Source: Vibrio sp. 05-20-BW147 (GTDB lineage Bacteria; Pseudomonadota; Gammaproteobacteria; Enterobacterales; Vibrionaceae). Taken from it: a stretch of 54,884 bases of DNA. Below the pieces are notes generated by a model. It worked only from the letters and a program-made list of their open reading frames with translations. It was not told the DNA's origin and ran no database searches. The position numbers and the translations under genes are program-made. Shown here one piece after another: positions 44,510 through 54,009 of this stretch (positions are counted from its first letter, which is position 1; each line of letters opens with the position of its first letter). The DNA lies in NCBI RefSeq assembly GCF_013369385.1, contig NZ_SZTO01000022.1:1-54884 (forward strand), written 5' to 3'.

Positions 44510-45205
44510 ATGATCAGCGTAAGGCGAGCAGAAGAACGTGGACGCGCCAACTTTGGCTGGCTCGACAGCCAACACACTTTTTCATTCGGCAGTTACTATG
44601 ACCCGCAGCATATGGGATTTTCTGCGCTGCGTGTGATTAACGATGACACGGTGATCCCTGGCGCGGGGTTTGATACCCATGGTCATCGCGACATGGAGAT
44701 CATCAGCTATGTGCTCAGCGGAAGCATTGCGCACAAAGACAGCGAAGGCAACGTGCAAACGCTCCCAGCGGGAGAGTTCCAATTGATGTCGGCAGGTCGA
44801 GGTATTTACCACAGCGAATTTAATCCATCGAAAACCGAAGCGCTGCGTTTCTTGCAAATTTGGATTCAACCAAACCGTATGGGTGGCCAACCCAATTATC
44901 AGCAGAAAGATTTTGGACATGAGTTAGGGTTAACGCCTGTCGCTACGCCAGATGGAAAAAACGGTACGCTGCAGATCCAACAAGATGCGACGCTCTCACA
45001 GTTGATTTTAGCGCCGGGCGCATCTCAGCGCTTAGCTGTTGCGCCCGCGCGCAAAGTGTACGTGCATCATATCAGCGGCACGCTGATGCTCGACAGCATC
45101 ACGCTGCATCCGGGTGATGGGGCGAAAGTAAGCGATGTGTCCTCCCTTGAACTGCGAAATATCAGCAGCGATCCTGTTACTGCTCTGGTGTTTGATTTGC
45201 CTTAA
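44510..45205 (+). CDS. pirin-family protein (YhaK-like)
   Basis: 231 residues from the ATG at 44510, after AAGGGGAGAG; upstream ATG codons lack this site. A bicupin fold with DTHGHRDMEI carrying the metal-binding His residues, LSGSIAHKDS and GRGIYHSEF. Pirins bind a metal and act as redox sensors or quercetinase-like enzymes in the cytoplasm. The distant structured leader might regulate it. Confidence 0.9.
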   Translation: MISVRRAEERGRANFGWLDSQHTFSFGSYYDPQHMGFSALRVINDDTVIPGAGFDTHGHRDMEIISYVLSGSIAHKDSEGNVQTLPAGEFQLMSAGRGIYHSEFNPSKTEALRFLQIWIQPNRMGGQPNYQQKDFGHELGLTPVATPDGKNGTLQIQQDATLSQLILAPGASQRLAVAPARKVYVHHISGTLMLDSITLHPGDGAKVSDVSSLELRNISSDPVTALVFDLP

Positions 45206-45354
45206 TAGGCAGCACAATGCGATACCGCTGACCGGTGGTGTCGCTGTTTTGGGTATAGGGAAATAAAAGCTTCATCAAGAACAACCTGTTTTGTCATTTT
45301 TTTCACCTATCTTGGGTCGCGCTCAACATTCATAAACCTAAGAGATAAAACAGC

Positions 45355-47397
45355 ATGAGTAAGGAAACCTTCGACGCGACCCGCTACAACAAAAGCAAAA
45401 ACAAGCCTTTTGAAGATGTACTGGAAGCGAGTTTATCCCGCCGCAACATTTTAAAAGGTGGATTGGGTATCAGTGCGATGACAGCATTTGGTGCTTTCGG
45501 TTTGGCTGGTTGCAACAGCACCGCAAGTAACGGCACGAGTGCGGGTGCGAGCTCAGCATCTCAATCGAGAGCAATTCTAAATTTTGACTCTATTGCTGGG
45601 TCACTCACCGATGCTGTGAGTGTGCCTAATGGTTACAAAGCACAAGTGTTGGTGCCATGGGGGACGCCTTTAAACGGCAACGCCAGTGCGTGGCAAGCGG
45701 ATGGCAGCAACACCGCAGACGACCAACTCAATGCATTAGGCATGCATCATGATGGCATGCATTTCTTCCCAATCAATGGCAATCCAAACGATGGTTTGCT
45801 GTGCGTGAACCATGAGTACATTGATCAAATGGCGCTGCACCCAGCAGGCCCGACTTCGGCCAATGGCCTACGCACCGTCGTGGATGAGGTGCGCAAAGAG
45901 ATCAACGCTCACGGTGTCTCTGTGGTCCGCATTCAACTCGACAACGATGTGTGGAAAATGGTCGACAGTGATCCATTGAATCGCCGTTATACCGGTGCAA
46001 CGGTCATGGACATCTCAGGCCCAATGGCTTTTTCCTCTCACCTTGTTACCCGTTTTTCACCCGATGGCAGTCAGGCGCGCGGCACACTGAACAACTGCGG
46101 CAACGGTTATACCCCTTGGGGCACGTACCTTACGTGTGAAGAAAACTGGCCGGGCTATTTCATCAACACAGGAACGCGTACCGCAGAACAAGATCGCATT
46201 GGTATTGATGGTTCAGGCACCACTCGTTATGCATGGGAAACGTTGGCAGGCCACACAGAAGAACGTCTAGACGAGTTCACTCGATTCAACTTGTTGCCAA
46301 CGGGCGCCTCTGCGCAAGATGATTATCGCAATGAAGCCAATGGTCACGGCTATATTGTGGAAATTGACCCTTACACGGCCAATTCACGCGCGAAAAAACG
46401 CACGGCACTAGGCCGTTTTCGCCATGAAGGGTGTACCTTTGGCAAGCTTGTTGCGGGCAAACCGGTGGTGTTTTATTCCGGCCACGATTCTCGTTTTGAA
46501 TACCTCTACAAGTTTGAATCAAAAGCATTGTGGGATGCGAACGATGCTAACCCAAGCCACCGTTTAGCGACGGGTGACAAGTACATGGACGAAGGTACCT
46601 TGTATGTCGCGCGTTTTAATGAAGATGGCAGTGGCTCGTGGTTGCCACTCACTTTAAACAGCGTGACCACCTCGGGGGGGACTTTGGCCGACCATTTTTC
46701 AACGCTGGCTGACATTATCTTAAACACCGCGGGTGCGGCAGATCTCGTTGGTGCAACGCCAATGGATAGACCTGAGTGGTGCACGGTAGACCCATTTACG
46801 GGTACGGTATACCTCACGTTGACCAACAACAGCAAACGTACCGAAGCGAACCCAGCCAACCCACGCCTAAACAACAAGTTTGGTCATGTGATCCGTTGGG
46901 ATGAAGGGGCGAGCGCTACCGAGTTTAGCTGGGATATCTTTGTCTTCGGCTCACCAGCGAACGGTGATGCAGAGACAAATCGTTCTGGCTTAACCGATTT
47001 GAACCAGTTCGCCAGCCCTGATGGATTGGCGTTTGACGGCCGCGGGATCTTGTGGATTCAAACGGATAACGGTGCGGGTGAAGTGACCAGTTACACCAAC
47101 GATCAAATGTTGGCGGTGGTGCCTTCACGCATGGTGGATGAAACGGGCGCGCAAACCCAAGTCAATGCGTCTAACCAAGCGCAGTTGAAACGCTTCTTTG
47201 TTGGACCGAATGGTTGTGAAGTGACCGGCTTTGCCATCAGCCCAGATTACAAATCGCTGTTTGTGAATATCCAGCACCCTAGCAATTGGCCATACAGCGA
47301 CAATGCTGCCGAAGAAACGCCAGCAGGTATGACAGTGCGCCCGCGCGCAGCGACGGTGGTGATTCGTCGCGAAGACGGTGGTGAGATCGCGCTCTAG
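45355..47397 (+). CDS. phoX: PhoX-type (DUF839) alkaline phosphatase
   Basis: 680 residues. SRRNILKGG at about 28-36 followed by a hydrophobic stretch ending in GLAGC is a Tat signal, so the folded metalloenzyme is exported. The EENWPGYF, NEANGHGYIVEIDP and PDGLAFDGRG segments match the DUF839 beta-propeller. Members release phosphate from organic esters using Ca and Fe. Length is near the family norm. A GTCAT/TTCACC-rich stretch lies 40-60 bases upstream but is not a convincing Pho box. Confidence 0.88.
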   Translation: MSKETFDATRYNKSKNKPFEDVLEASLSRRNILKGGLGISAMTAFGAFGLAGCNSTASNGTSAGASSASQSRAILNFDSIAGSLTDAVSVPNGYKAQVLVPWGTPLNGNASAWQADGSNTADDQLNALGMHHDGMHFFPINGNPNDGLLCVNHEYIDQMALHPAGPTSANGLRTVVDEVRKEINAHGVSVVRIQLDNDVWKMVDSDPLNRRYTGATVMDISGPMAFSSHLVTRFSPDGSQARGTLNNCGNGYTPWGTYLTCEENWPGYFINTGTRTAEQDRIGIDGSGTTRYAWETLAGHTEERLDEFTRFNLLPTGASAQDDYRNEANGHGYIVEIDPYTANSRAKKRTALGRFRHEGCTFGKLVAGKPVVFYSGHDSRFEYLYKFESKALWDANDANPSHRLATGDKYMDEGTLYVARFNEDGSGSWLPLTLNSVTTSGGTLADHFSTLADIILNTAGAADLVGATPMDRPEWCTVDPFTGTVYLTLTNNSKRTEANPANPRLNNKFGHVIRWDEGASATEFSWDIFVFGSPANGDAETNRSGLTDLNQFASPDGLAFDGRGILWIQTDNGAGEVTSYTNDQMLAVVPSRMVDETGAQTQVNASNQAQLKRFFVGPNGCEVTGFAISPDYKSLFVNIQHPSNWPYSDNAAEETPAGMTVRPRAATVVIRREDGGEIAL

Positions 47398-47455
47398 TGC
47401 GATGACGCTGCTCAGCGTTCAATGAATGTAGTCAGCGCTTTTAAGTAACACGGAT

Positions 47456-47484
47456 AAACCTCACCTTTGCGGTGAGGTTTGTCT
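47456..47484. terminator. terminator shared by phoX and the cyo operon
   Basis: AAACCTCACC (47456-47465), five-base loop, GGTGAGGTTT (47471-47480). Perfect 10-bp stem between converging genes; TTGT follows on the plus side. Confidence 0.85.
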
Positions 47485-47499
47485 GCCGTTCTCTGAGCC

Positions 47500-48027
47500 T
47501 TAAGGCTGGTTGATCGTGTATCGTGTGGTGACGAGGCAAATAGCGGGTTTTTGATCGGTCAAAAATGCTTGCTTGCCCGAGATGCGCTTAGCACTCAACA
47601 CCATGGTTTCTTGACTCAGTTTCCCTTGAAAATCCCATTTACTGAACGCTTCGTGCCGAGCATCCGCACAGTTGGTTTGCAGCACATAGCTTTCGGTGAC
47701 CGTCGCTTGACAACGGCCCAATCTATTCGACACACCGTGAAACGTCACGTGACTAGCGCGATCGCGGTAATCAGTGACGGCGATGGCACTAAATAGCTCG
47801 TTCTCGCTGATCTGGGTTGATTGCTCCAACATACGATGAGGGTTGAGCTTTAAGCTATTGGAGGCCAGTTCAATCAGCAGCGACTCACAGGGCAGAGCGT
47901 ATTGTTGCGCTATGCTATCCATGGAAGTGATTGGGCGAGGTGCCTCTTCTGCGTTGAGCGAGAATGCCATGAGCAAGGCCGCTGCAGAGATGAAGACAGA
48001 ACGGTGGGTTGGCTTAGTCATTTTCAC
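47500..48027 (-). CDS. small secreted protein of unknown function, last gene of the cyo operon
   Basis: 175 residues with a signal peptide (VFISAAALLMAFSLNA, cut likely near 26). The mature part has four cysteines (CESLLIE, RCQAT, NCADA, CLVTT) that could form two disulphides. No known family. It follows the PCuAC gene by 11 bases on the same strand. A periplasmic role linked to copper delivery or oxidase assembly is a guess from position. Confidence 0.8.
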   Translation of the reverse strand: MKMTKPTHRSVFISAAALLMAFSLNAEEAPRPITSMDSIAQQYALPCESLLIELASNSLKLNPHRMLEQSTQISENELFSAIAVTDYRDRASHVTFHGVSNRLGRCQATVTESYVLQTNCADARHEAFSKWDFQGKLSQETMVLSAKRISGKQAFLTDQKPAICLVTTRYTINQP

Positions 48028-48038
48028 ACTCCAAGATC

Positions 48039-48551
48039 TTAGTGGTGCGGCTTCATCTCAACCACGGCAAACTCAACCGTGTGAAGGGTGCCGTTTTGTT
48101 CCATCAGCTGAACCGAAATGATGTCACCTTCCACCAATCGCTGGTTTAGGTGAGTTAACATCAAATGAAACCCATCAGGCGCGAACTCAAATCGACCGTT
48201 GGCAGGCACCACAACTTGCTCCACTTTTCGCATCGCCATGCGGTTGTCGCGCAGAAACATGCGATGCAGTTCAGTGTGTTTTGCCGCATCGGTCGAGACA
48301 CCGGTAATCACAATCTCTTGGTCCGAAGTGTTGATCAGCGTGAGATAGCCAGAGCTGACCTTGATCCCCGGAATCGTGGCTTGCACTCGCGCATCAACCA
48401 CCGACAATTGTTCGGTAAGTGGCTTAACTTCGCCTTTGCCAATGAAATGTGGCTCCGCATGAAGGGAAAAGGTGGCGTAGAAATGGCGCAGAAAAAATCC
48501 AAGTGCCATGACCAAGACCAGACCTAAACCGAAGGTGACGTAACGGTTCAT
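48039..48551 (-). CDS. PCuAC-type periplasmic copper chaperone
   Basis: 170 residues. An N-terminal membrane anchor or signal (YVTFGLGLVLVMALGFFLRH) precedes a cupredoxin-like domain with HRM near 93 followed by RMAM, and GFHLM later, together matching the H-M-M-H-M copper(I) site of the PCuAC family. It delivers copper to terminal oxidases with SCO. Its first four bases overlap the SCO stop, showing coupled translation. Confidence 0.9.
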   Translation of the reverse strand: MNRYVTFGLGLVLVMALGFFLRHFYATFSLHAEPHFIGKGEVKPLTEQLSVVDARVQATIPGIKVSSGYLTLINTSDQEIVITGVSTDAAKHTELHRMFLRDNRMAMRKVEQVVVPANGRFEFAPDGFHLMLTHLNQRLVEGDIISVQLMEQNGTLHTVEFAVVEMKPHH

Positions 48552-49180
48552 AAGTTTTCCTTCATCAGTTGTGCATACTGTTCAATGGTTCGAGTGATGC
48601 GAGCTGCCAGCTCGGTCGGTGTGGTGCTGTGGCTCATTGAGTCAACCAGTTGTCCGTTAGGCGCAATGATGTAAAAGCGTGACATATGGTCAACCGTGTA
48701 ATCTAACACCGACTTCTCCATATCGACCAAACTGTAGTAAACCCCATAGTTTGACGTCAGTTGGTCAATCTCTTCTTTGGTGCCTGTTAAGCCCAAAATG
48801 CGTGGGTCGAAGTATTGAGTGAACTCATGCAGCGACGTCACATCATCTCGGCTTGGATCCACACTGATGAAAAATCCTTGTACGCCTTTGCCAACCGATT
48901 CTGGGAGCATCTTAAATGCTACCGACATGACACCAACCGACGATGGGCAGACTTCAGAACAGTTCAAGAAACCAAAGTAGAGGACAACCACTTGTCCTTG
49001 GTAATCTGCCAAGTTGATGTCGCCAAGCTCGCTTTGCAACTGAAAGTTACCGCCCAGTTCACTAAACTGTTTTGGGCGTTCGCCAATCGGTATGGTGGTA
49101 TTATCAACGTACAACGCAATAACGATACCGATCGCCAGTGCGCCAGCGAGCAGAACCATTTTTACCGGGTTCATGTTCAT
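48548..49180 (-). CDS. SCO1/SenC-type copper chaperone
   Basis: 210 residues with one N-terminal membrane helix (VLLAGALAIGIVIALYV). The thioredoxin-like domain carries CSEVC (FLNCSEVCPS) and a downstream His in VDHMSRFY, the copper ligands of SCO proteins. It inserts copper into haem-copper oxidases. It overlaps both cyoE (four bases) and the PCuAC gene, so all are one operon. SCO classically serves CuA oxidases, which this operon lacks, so its client may be CuB or a different oxidase. Confidence 0.92.
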   Translation of the reverse strand: MNMNPVKMVLLAGALAIGIVIALYVDNTTIPIGERPKQFSELGGNFQLQSELGDINLADYQGQVVVLYFGFLNCSEVCPSSVGVMSVAFKMLPESVGKGVQGFFISVDPSRDDVTSLHEFTQYFDPRILGLTGTKEEIDQLTSNYGVYYSLVDMEKSVLDYTVDHMSRFYIIAPNGQLVDSMSHSTTPTELAARITRTIEQYAQLMKENL

Positions 49181-50106
49181 GAAAGTCCCTCACTCAGCCA
49201 TTGTGCATGGGTACTTGCATGGTCAGGGCTCGTCATCGGCATGTGGGTGAAATCGACAGAGATCAATACACAAAACAGCATGATGCATACAATAGAGAGC
49301 AGCATCAGTTGTTTGCCCCATTGCTCCGTCGGCATTTTTTCAAAACCCACTTTCGCAATGTACAACCAGTACAAACTGACCAAACCCATCCCCAGTGCAA
49401 ACCAACTGCCCGCGTAACCGTGGTAGCTCAGTGCCCAACACGCCACGGCAAAGGCAACAATGTAACCAATGATGTGTGAACGCGCTTTGGCGAGGCCTTC
49501 TTGGATAGGCAGAACCGGAATGTTGGCGGCTTTGTAGTCGTTGAATCGATAGATCGCGATCGCGTAGGAGTGCGGGATCTGCCAAATGCAGAAGGTGACA
49601 AAGAGAATCGCCCCACCAACGTCAAGCTGATGGGTAACGGCAAAGTAACCCATCACCGGTGGGCATGCGCCCGAAAGTCCGCCGATTAACGTGCCGTGAA
49701 CCGATTGACGCTTGTAGTAGAGGCTGTAGAAACCCACGTAAACTACAAAGCCAAGCACCCCAAAGGCGAATGCGATCTGAGAGGTAAACAAGTACAGGGT
49801 AGTGAAACCTGCCACCCCTAGCGTAAACGCAAACAGCAATGCATGGGAAATCGGCACCAGCTTCTGCACCAACTCACGTTTGCAGGTGCGCTGCATGACG
49901 GCATCGATATCCTTATCAATGAAATTGTTAAAGACACAGCCTGAGGCGACGATGAGCGACGTGCCCGCGCAAACTGCTAAGAAAAGCAACCAATCAATCT
50001 GGCCTTGGGAGGCCAGAAAGAATCCGCCGGCAGCGGCAACGAGGTTGCCGCGAATGATACCGGGTTTGGTGAGTCGTAAATAGTGCTTGAACATGGTGGT
50101 TTCCAC
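49177..50106 (-). CDS. cyoE: protoheme IX farnesyltransferase (haem O synthase)
   Basis: 309 residues from GTG at 50106, or 305 from ATG at 50094; the latter gives the conventional MFKHYLRLTKPGI start and neither has a strong ribosome site. NNFIDKDIDAVMQRT is the Mg-prenyl-diphosphate motif, and YKRQSVHGTLIGGLSG plus FNDYKAANIPVLP are family signatures. Eight or nine membrane spans. Makes haem O for the cyo oxidase. GTG directly follows the cyoD stop. Confidence 0.93.
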   Translation of the reverse strand: METTMFKHYLRLTKPGIIRGNLVAAAGGFFLASQGQIDWLLFLAVCAGTSLIVASGCVFNNFIDKDIDAVMQRTCKRELVQKLVPISHALLFAFTLGVAGFTTLYLFTSQIAFAFGVLGFVVYVGFYSLYYKRQSVHGTLIGGLSGACPPVMGYFAVTHQLDVGGAILFVTFCIWQIPHSYAIAIYRFNDYKAANIPVLPIQEGLAKARSHIIGYIVAFAVACWALSYHGYAGSWFALGMGLVSLYWLYIAKVGFEKMPTEQWGKQLMLLSIVCIMLFCVLISVDFTHMPMTSPDHASTHAQWLSEGLS

Positions 50107-50439
50107 TTAGTGCCCCATCAGCATGTTGTGGTTTAAGTGCTGCATAATCCACAAGGAACCAACGAGCACGATGGCCACAATGACCACGGTAAACACTGCG
50201 GTGATGATGTTCCACGCTTGCTCAGACGAGGTGTTCATGTGGAGGAAAAACACCAGTTGAACCAAGATCTGTGCAACCGCACAGATTAAAATCACCACCA
50301 CTTTCGCTGTCGGGGAACCGATGTCTGCCATGATCATGGCAAACGGAATCATCGTTAGCACGACAGAGTAGATAAGGCCCAGAACGTATTCTTTTACGCT
50401 GCCGTGCGCTTGACCGCCATGAGTATGTTCAGAAGACAT
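50107..50439 (-). CDS. cyoD: cytochrome o ubiquinol oxidase subunit IV
   Basis: 110 residues, three membrane helices (GLIYSVVLTMIPFAMIMADI and two more), and a SEHTHGG-rich N-terminus. Length and sequence match CyoD, which stabilises the quinol oxidase complex. Its ATG overlaps the cyoC stop by one base (TAATG). Confidence 0.92.
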   Translation of the reverse strand: MSSEHTHGGQAHGSVKEYVLGLIYSVVLTMIPFAMIMADIGSPTAKVVVILICAVAQILVQLVFFLHMNTSSEQAWNIITAVFTVVIVAIVLVGSLWIMQHLNHNMLMGH

Positions 50440-51047
50440 TACATTACCCCCATCAAGTAAACGACACTAAAGACACAGATCCAGATGATATCGAGGAAGT
50501 GCCAGAACAAGCTAAGCAGTGCAAGGCGCGTTTTGTTTGCGGTGGTAAAACCGTCACGCTTGAAGTGGACAAACAGCAACAACATCCAAATCAAACCGGC
50601 AAACACGTGCAAACCATGCGTTGCGACCAATGCATAGAAAGAAGACCAGTAGGCACTAGAATCAAACGTCGCACCGGCTTGGCTGAAGTGATAGAACTCG
50701 TAGAGTTCCATGAGCAAGAAGCCAAGACCGAGGGCAAAAGTGATCCACAGCCACTTAAACATCCCTTTCATGTCTTTGTTGTGTTCTTTCAGCATCGCCA
50801 TGCCGAAAGTGAAACTGCTGAGTAGCAGCAGGGCAGTGCCACCTGCAACAAACCACAGGTTGAACAGTTCGCTGGGTTCAATGATCCCAGCAAAGCTGTT
50901 CGAGTAGACCGCAAAAACAGCGAACAGAGTACCGAACAACAAGCAGTCGCTCAGGATATAAACCCAAAAGCCAAAGATGTCGTCGCCGGCGGTGTCATGA
51001 TGATCGTGATCATCATGATGGTCATGAATGTGAGTATTGGTGTTCAT
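50439..51047 (-). CDS. cyoC: cytochrome o ubiquinol oxidase subunit III
   Basis: 202 residues, five membrane helices, with FWHFLDIIWICVF near the end and THGLHVFAGL, typical of haem-copper oxidase subunit III. The N-terminus is an unusual His/Asp-rich tail (HIHDHHDDHDHHD) that could bind metal. It lies 9 bases after cyoB and overlaps cyoD. Confidence 0.93.
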   Translation of the reverse strand: MNTNTHIHDHHDDHDHHDTAGDDIFGFWVYILSDCLLFGTLFAVFAVYSNSFAGIIEPSELFNLWFVAGGTALLLLSSFTFGMAMLKEHNKDMKGMFKWLWITFALGLGFLLMELYEFYHFSQAGATFDSSAYWSSFYALVATHGLHVFAGLIWMLLLFVHFKRDGFTTANKTRLALLSLFWHFLDIIWICVFSVVYLMGVM

Positions 51048-51056
51048 TTTTACTCC

Positions 51057-53123
51057 TCAAGCCTCTACCGTTTGTGCAGAGCTTTTCGGCTCGGTGTGAG
51101 CGTTGAAATGCGGGTGATCGTGTTGAACGCGCGCGAGGTACGGCCCTTCAATCGCTTCGATTTCATCGATTTGTACGTAGTAGTCTTTGTTGCGCTCGAA
51201 ACTATAAGCTATCCACGCGCCAATCATTCCAACAAAGCCAAGGCCAACCATCCACCAGATGTGCCAGACAAAAGCAAAACCAAACACCAGCGAAAAGGCA
51301 CTGATGACCACACCAGCCCAAGTGTTCTTCGGCATGTGGATCTTCTTGTAACGCTCTGGCTTTTGGTAAGCCAAACCGTGCTCTTTGCGGTATTGATGCT
51401 CATCGCGGTCATGGATAGTCGGCAGTGTCGCGAAGTTATAGAACGCTGGTGGTGAAGAGGTTGCCCACTCCAGCGTACGGCCATTCCATGGGTCACCTGT
51501 GGTGTCCATGTTCTCTTTGCGATCACGGATACTCACGAAGATCTGCCAAGCTTGCGCCGCCACACCCAGGGCGATAATCCCGACACCCACAGCGGCAATC
51601 CAGAGCAAAGGAGCCCATTCAGGGTTATCAACGGTGGCGAGACGACGTGTCATACCGTTGAAGCCAAGTACGTAAACGGGCATGAAGGCAACGAAGAAAC
51701 CCACGGTCCAAAGAACGCAAGAGATCTTTCCCCACTTCTCGTTCAGCTTGAAGCCAGTGGCTTTCGGGAACCAATACGTGAAGCCTGCGAAATAGCCGAA
51801 CAAGGCACCACCGATGATCACATTGTGGAAGTGCGCGATAACGAACAAACTGTTGTGCAACACAAAGTTTGCCGCGGGTACCGCCAACATAACGCCTGTC
51901 ATACCACCGATGGTAAAGGTGATCAGGAAAGCACAGGTCCACCACATGCTGGCGGTGAACTCAACACGGCCACGGTACATGGTAAAGAGCCAGTTAAATA
52001 TCTTCACCCCAGTGGGTATCGAGATGATCATGGTGGCGATGCCAAAGAAAGCATTCACACTGGCCCCGGCCCCCATGGTAAAGAAGTGGTGTAGCCATAC
52101 GATGAACGAAAGCACCATGATGGTCGCTGTTGCCCAAACGAACGATGTGTAACCAAACAGACGCTTACGCGAGAAGGTTGCAACGACCTCTGAGAAGATG
52201 CCAAAGGCAGGAAGTATCAAGATGTAGACTTCTGGGTGGCCCCAAGCCCAAATCAAGTTCACGTACATCATGACGTTGCCGCCCATGTCGCTCGTGAAGA
52301 AATGAGTGCCGATATAACGATCCAGCGTGAGCAGCGTTAGGGTGACGGTCAAAATAGGGAAAGCCACTACAATCAGTGCGTTTGAACACAACGCTGTCCA
52401 AGTGAATGCAGGCATTTGCATCAGCGTCATCCCCGGCGCTCGCATACGCAGAATGGTGACCACGAAGTTGACACCCGTCAGTAGCGTACCGATACCGGAG
52501 ATCTGCAGTGCCCAGAGCCAGTAGTCAACCCCGACCCAAGGGCTATATTGCATCCCAGATAATGGCGGATAGGTGAGCCACCCCGTTGCTGCGAATTCAC
52601 CGACAAACAGCGAGATGTTGATCAGCAGCGCGCCAACCACAAACAGCCAAAAACTCAACGAGTTGAGGAACGGGAAAGCAACGTCACGCGCGCCGATTTG
52701 CAGTGGCACAATCACGTTCATCAAACCGACGACAAATGGCATCGCGACAAAGAAGATCATAATCACGCCATGAGCGGTAAAGATCTGGTCGTAATGCTCC
52801 GGCGGCAAATAGCCAGCCCCCAGCGTATCCAACGCTTGCTGGGATCGCATCAGCACGGCATCGGAGAAGCCACGGAACATCATCACCAGAGCGACGATGA
52901 TGTACATGATACCGATCTTCTTGTGGTCAACCGAAGTAAACCACTCGTTCCACAGGTAGGCCCATTTCTTCTTGTAGGTAATAAAACCCATCAGAGCCAG
53001 ACCACCGAGTGTCGCGGCGATCATCACCGGCAAAATGACCGGATCGTAGTAGGGAATCACATCCCAATTTAATTTACCGAAAATTGGATCCGGCTCGGCA
53101 TGCACATCGCCTTTATAAGCCAT
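51057..53123 (-). CDS. cyoB: cytochrome o ubiquinol oxidase subunit I
   Basis: 688 residues from the ATG at 53123, which has AGGAGT 6 bases upstream; an earlier in-frame start would lie far inside cyoA. Catalytic residues are visible: the haem-ligand His in FTAHGVIMIFF, HPEVYILILPAF with the His-Tyr crosslink, WLHHFFTM for CuB, and the HFHNV pair for the two haems. It reduces oxygen to water and pumps protons in the inner membrane. It overlaps the cyoA stop by 11 bases. Confidence 0.95.
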   Translation of the reverse strand: MAYKGDVHAEPDPIFGKLNWDVIPYYDPVILPVMIAATLGGLALMGFITYKKKWAYLWNEWFTSVDHKKIGIMYIIVALVMMFRGFSDAVLMRSQQALDTLGAGYLPPEHYDQIFTAHGVIMIFFVAMPFVVGLMNVIVPLQIGARDVAFPFLNSLSFWLFVVGALLINISLFVGEFAATGWLTYPPLSGMQYSPWVGVDYWLWALQISGIGTLLTGVNFVVTILRMRAPGMTLMQMPAFTWTALCSNALIVVAFPILTVTLTLLTLDRYIGTHFFTSDMGGNVMMYVNLIWAWGHPEVYILILPAFGIFSEVVATFSRKRLFGYTSFVWATATIMVLSFIVWLHHFFTMGAGASVNAFFGIATMIISIPTGVKIFNWLFTMYRGRVEFTASMWWTCAFLITFTIGGMTGVMLAVPAANFVLHNSLFVIAHFHNVIIGGALFGYFAGFTYWFPKATGFKLNEKWGKISCVLWTVGFFVAFMPVYVLGFNGMTRRLATVDNPEWAPLLWIAAVGVGIIALGVAAQAWQIFVSIRDRKENMDTTGDPWNGRTLEWATSSPPAFYNFATLPTIHDRDEHQYRKEHGLAYQKPERYKKIHMPKNTWAGVVISAFSLVFGFAFVWHIWWMVGLGFVGMIGAWIAYSFERNKDYYVQIDEIEAIEGPYLARVQHDHPHFNAHTEPKSSAQTVEA

Positions 53124-53997
53124 TTTGGACTCCTGAATGTTTCTCAATAATGTCTTTGAATTGCAACGGATCGACCGTCGAGTAGTAGGTCACTGGATGC
53201 GGTGCGCGGATTTGATCTTTCTCGTTCTCTACCAAGATTTGGTAGCTCGCATCGTTCAGAACTTGCTCGGAACTTCTTACTTGCTCGATCCATTGCTCGA
53301 ACTCTGCATCGTCAACCACGTGCGCTTTGAAGTGCATGTTTGAGAAGCCGAAACCGCTGTAGTTTGCCGACAAACCACGGTAAACACCTTCTTCAGATGC
53401 AAGCAGATTCAAACGGTTCTCCATGCCAGCCATCGCGTAGATTTGGCTACCCAATTGAGGAATGAAGAAAGAGTTCATGGTGGTATCTGAGGTCACAAGG
53501 AACTCGATGGGTCGGTCAACCGGAAACGCCAGCTCATTGACCGTGGCGACTTGTTGCTCGGGATAGATGAACAACCATTTCCAGTTCATTGCCACCACTT
53601 GAACGGTCAGCGGTTCCTTATCGGATTTCAGTTCTTGCCTAGGGTCTAGGGAGAATGAGGTGAGATAAGTGACATAACCGAGTGCCAAGATGATGAGGCA
53701 AGGAACGGCCCAAACGATGATTTCAATCTTCGTTGAGTGTTCCCAGTTTGGCTTGTACTCGGCGTTGGTGTTCGATTTGCGGTACTTATAGGGAAAGTAG
53801 ACCGACATAAATAGAACAGGCACGATGATAATGGCCATCAGCAGTACGGAAATGATGATCAAATCCTTTTGTGCTTCTCCAATTGGCCCTTTAGGATCGA
53901 ATAACACCATATCGGTGCTAAACACTAAACCAATCATGCTCAGGACCGCGACGGTAAGCACTATCAATGTAACCTTGACGTTACATCCTATTTTCAT
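53113..53997 (-). CDS. cyoA: cytochrome o ubiquinol oxidase subunit II
   Basis: 294 residues from ATG at 53997, placed 6 bases after GGAGG; the TTG four codons earlier is part of the ribosome site. Two membrane helices (VTLIVLTVAVLSMIGLVF and LIIISVLLMAIIIVPVLF), then a cupredoxin domain. The CuA position reads YSGFGFSNMHF with no Cys pair, as expected for a quinol rather than cytochrome c oxidase. E. coli CyoA is a lipoprotein, but here the only early Cys (residue 5) is before the helix, so no canonical lipobox is seen. First gene of the operon. Confidence 0.94.
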   Translation of the reverse strand: MKIGCNVKVTLIVLTVAVLSMIGLVFSTDMVLFDPKGPIGEAQKDLIIISVLLMAIIIVPVLFMSVYFPYKYRKSNTNAEYKPNWEHSTKIEIIVWAVPCLIILALGYVTYLTSFSLDPRQELKSDKEPLTVQVVAMNWKWLFIYPEQQVATVNELAFPVDRPIEFLVTSDTTMNSFFIPQLGSQIYAMAGMENRLNLLASEEGVYRGLSANYSGFGFSNMHFKAHVVDDAEFEQWIEQVRSSEQVLNDASYQILVENEKDQIRAPHPVTYYSTVDPLQFKDIIEKHSGVQNGL

Positions 53998-54009
53998 TGT
54001 TCCTCCCAA

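Noticed and set aside
45285..45312. Pho box ahead of phoX
   Set aside because: TTGTCAT and TTCACC segments exist but spacing and second half-site do not fit the consensus.
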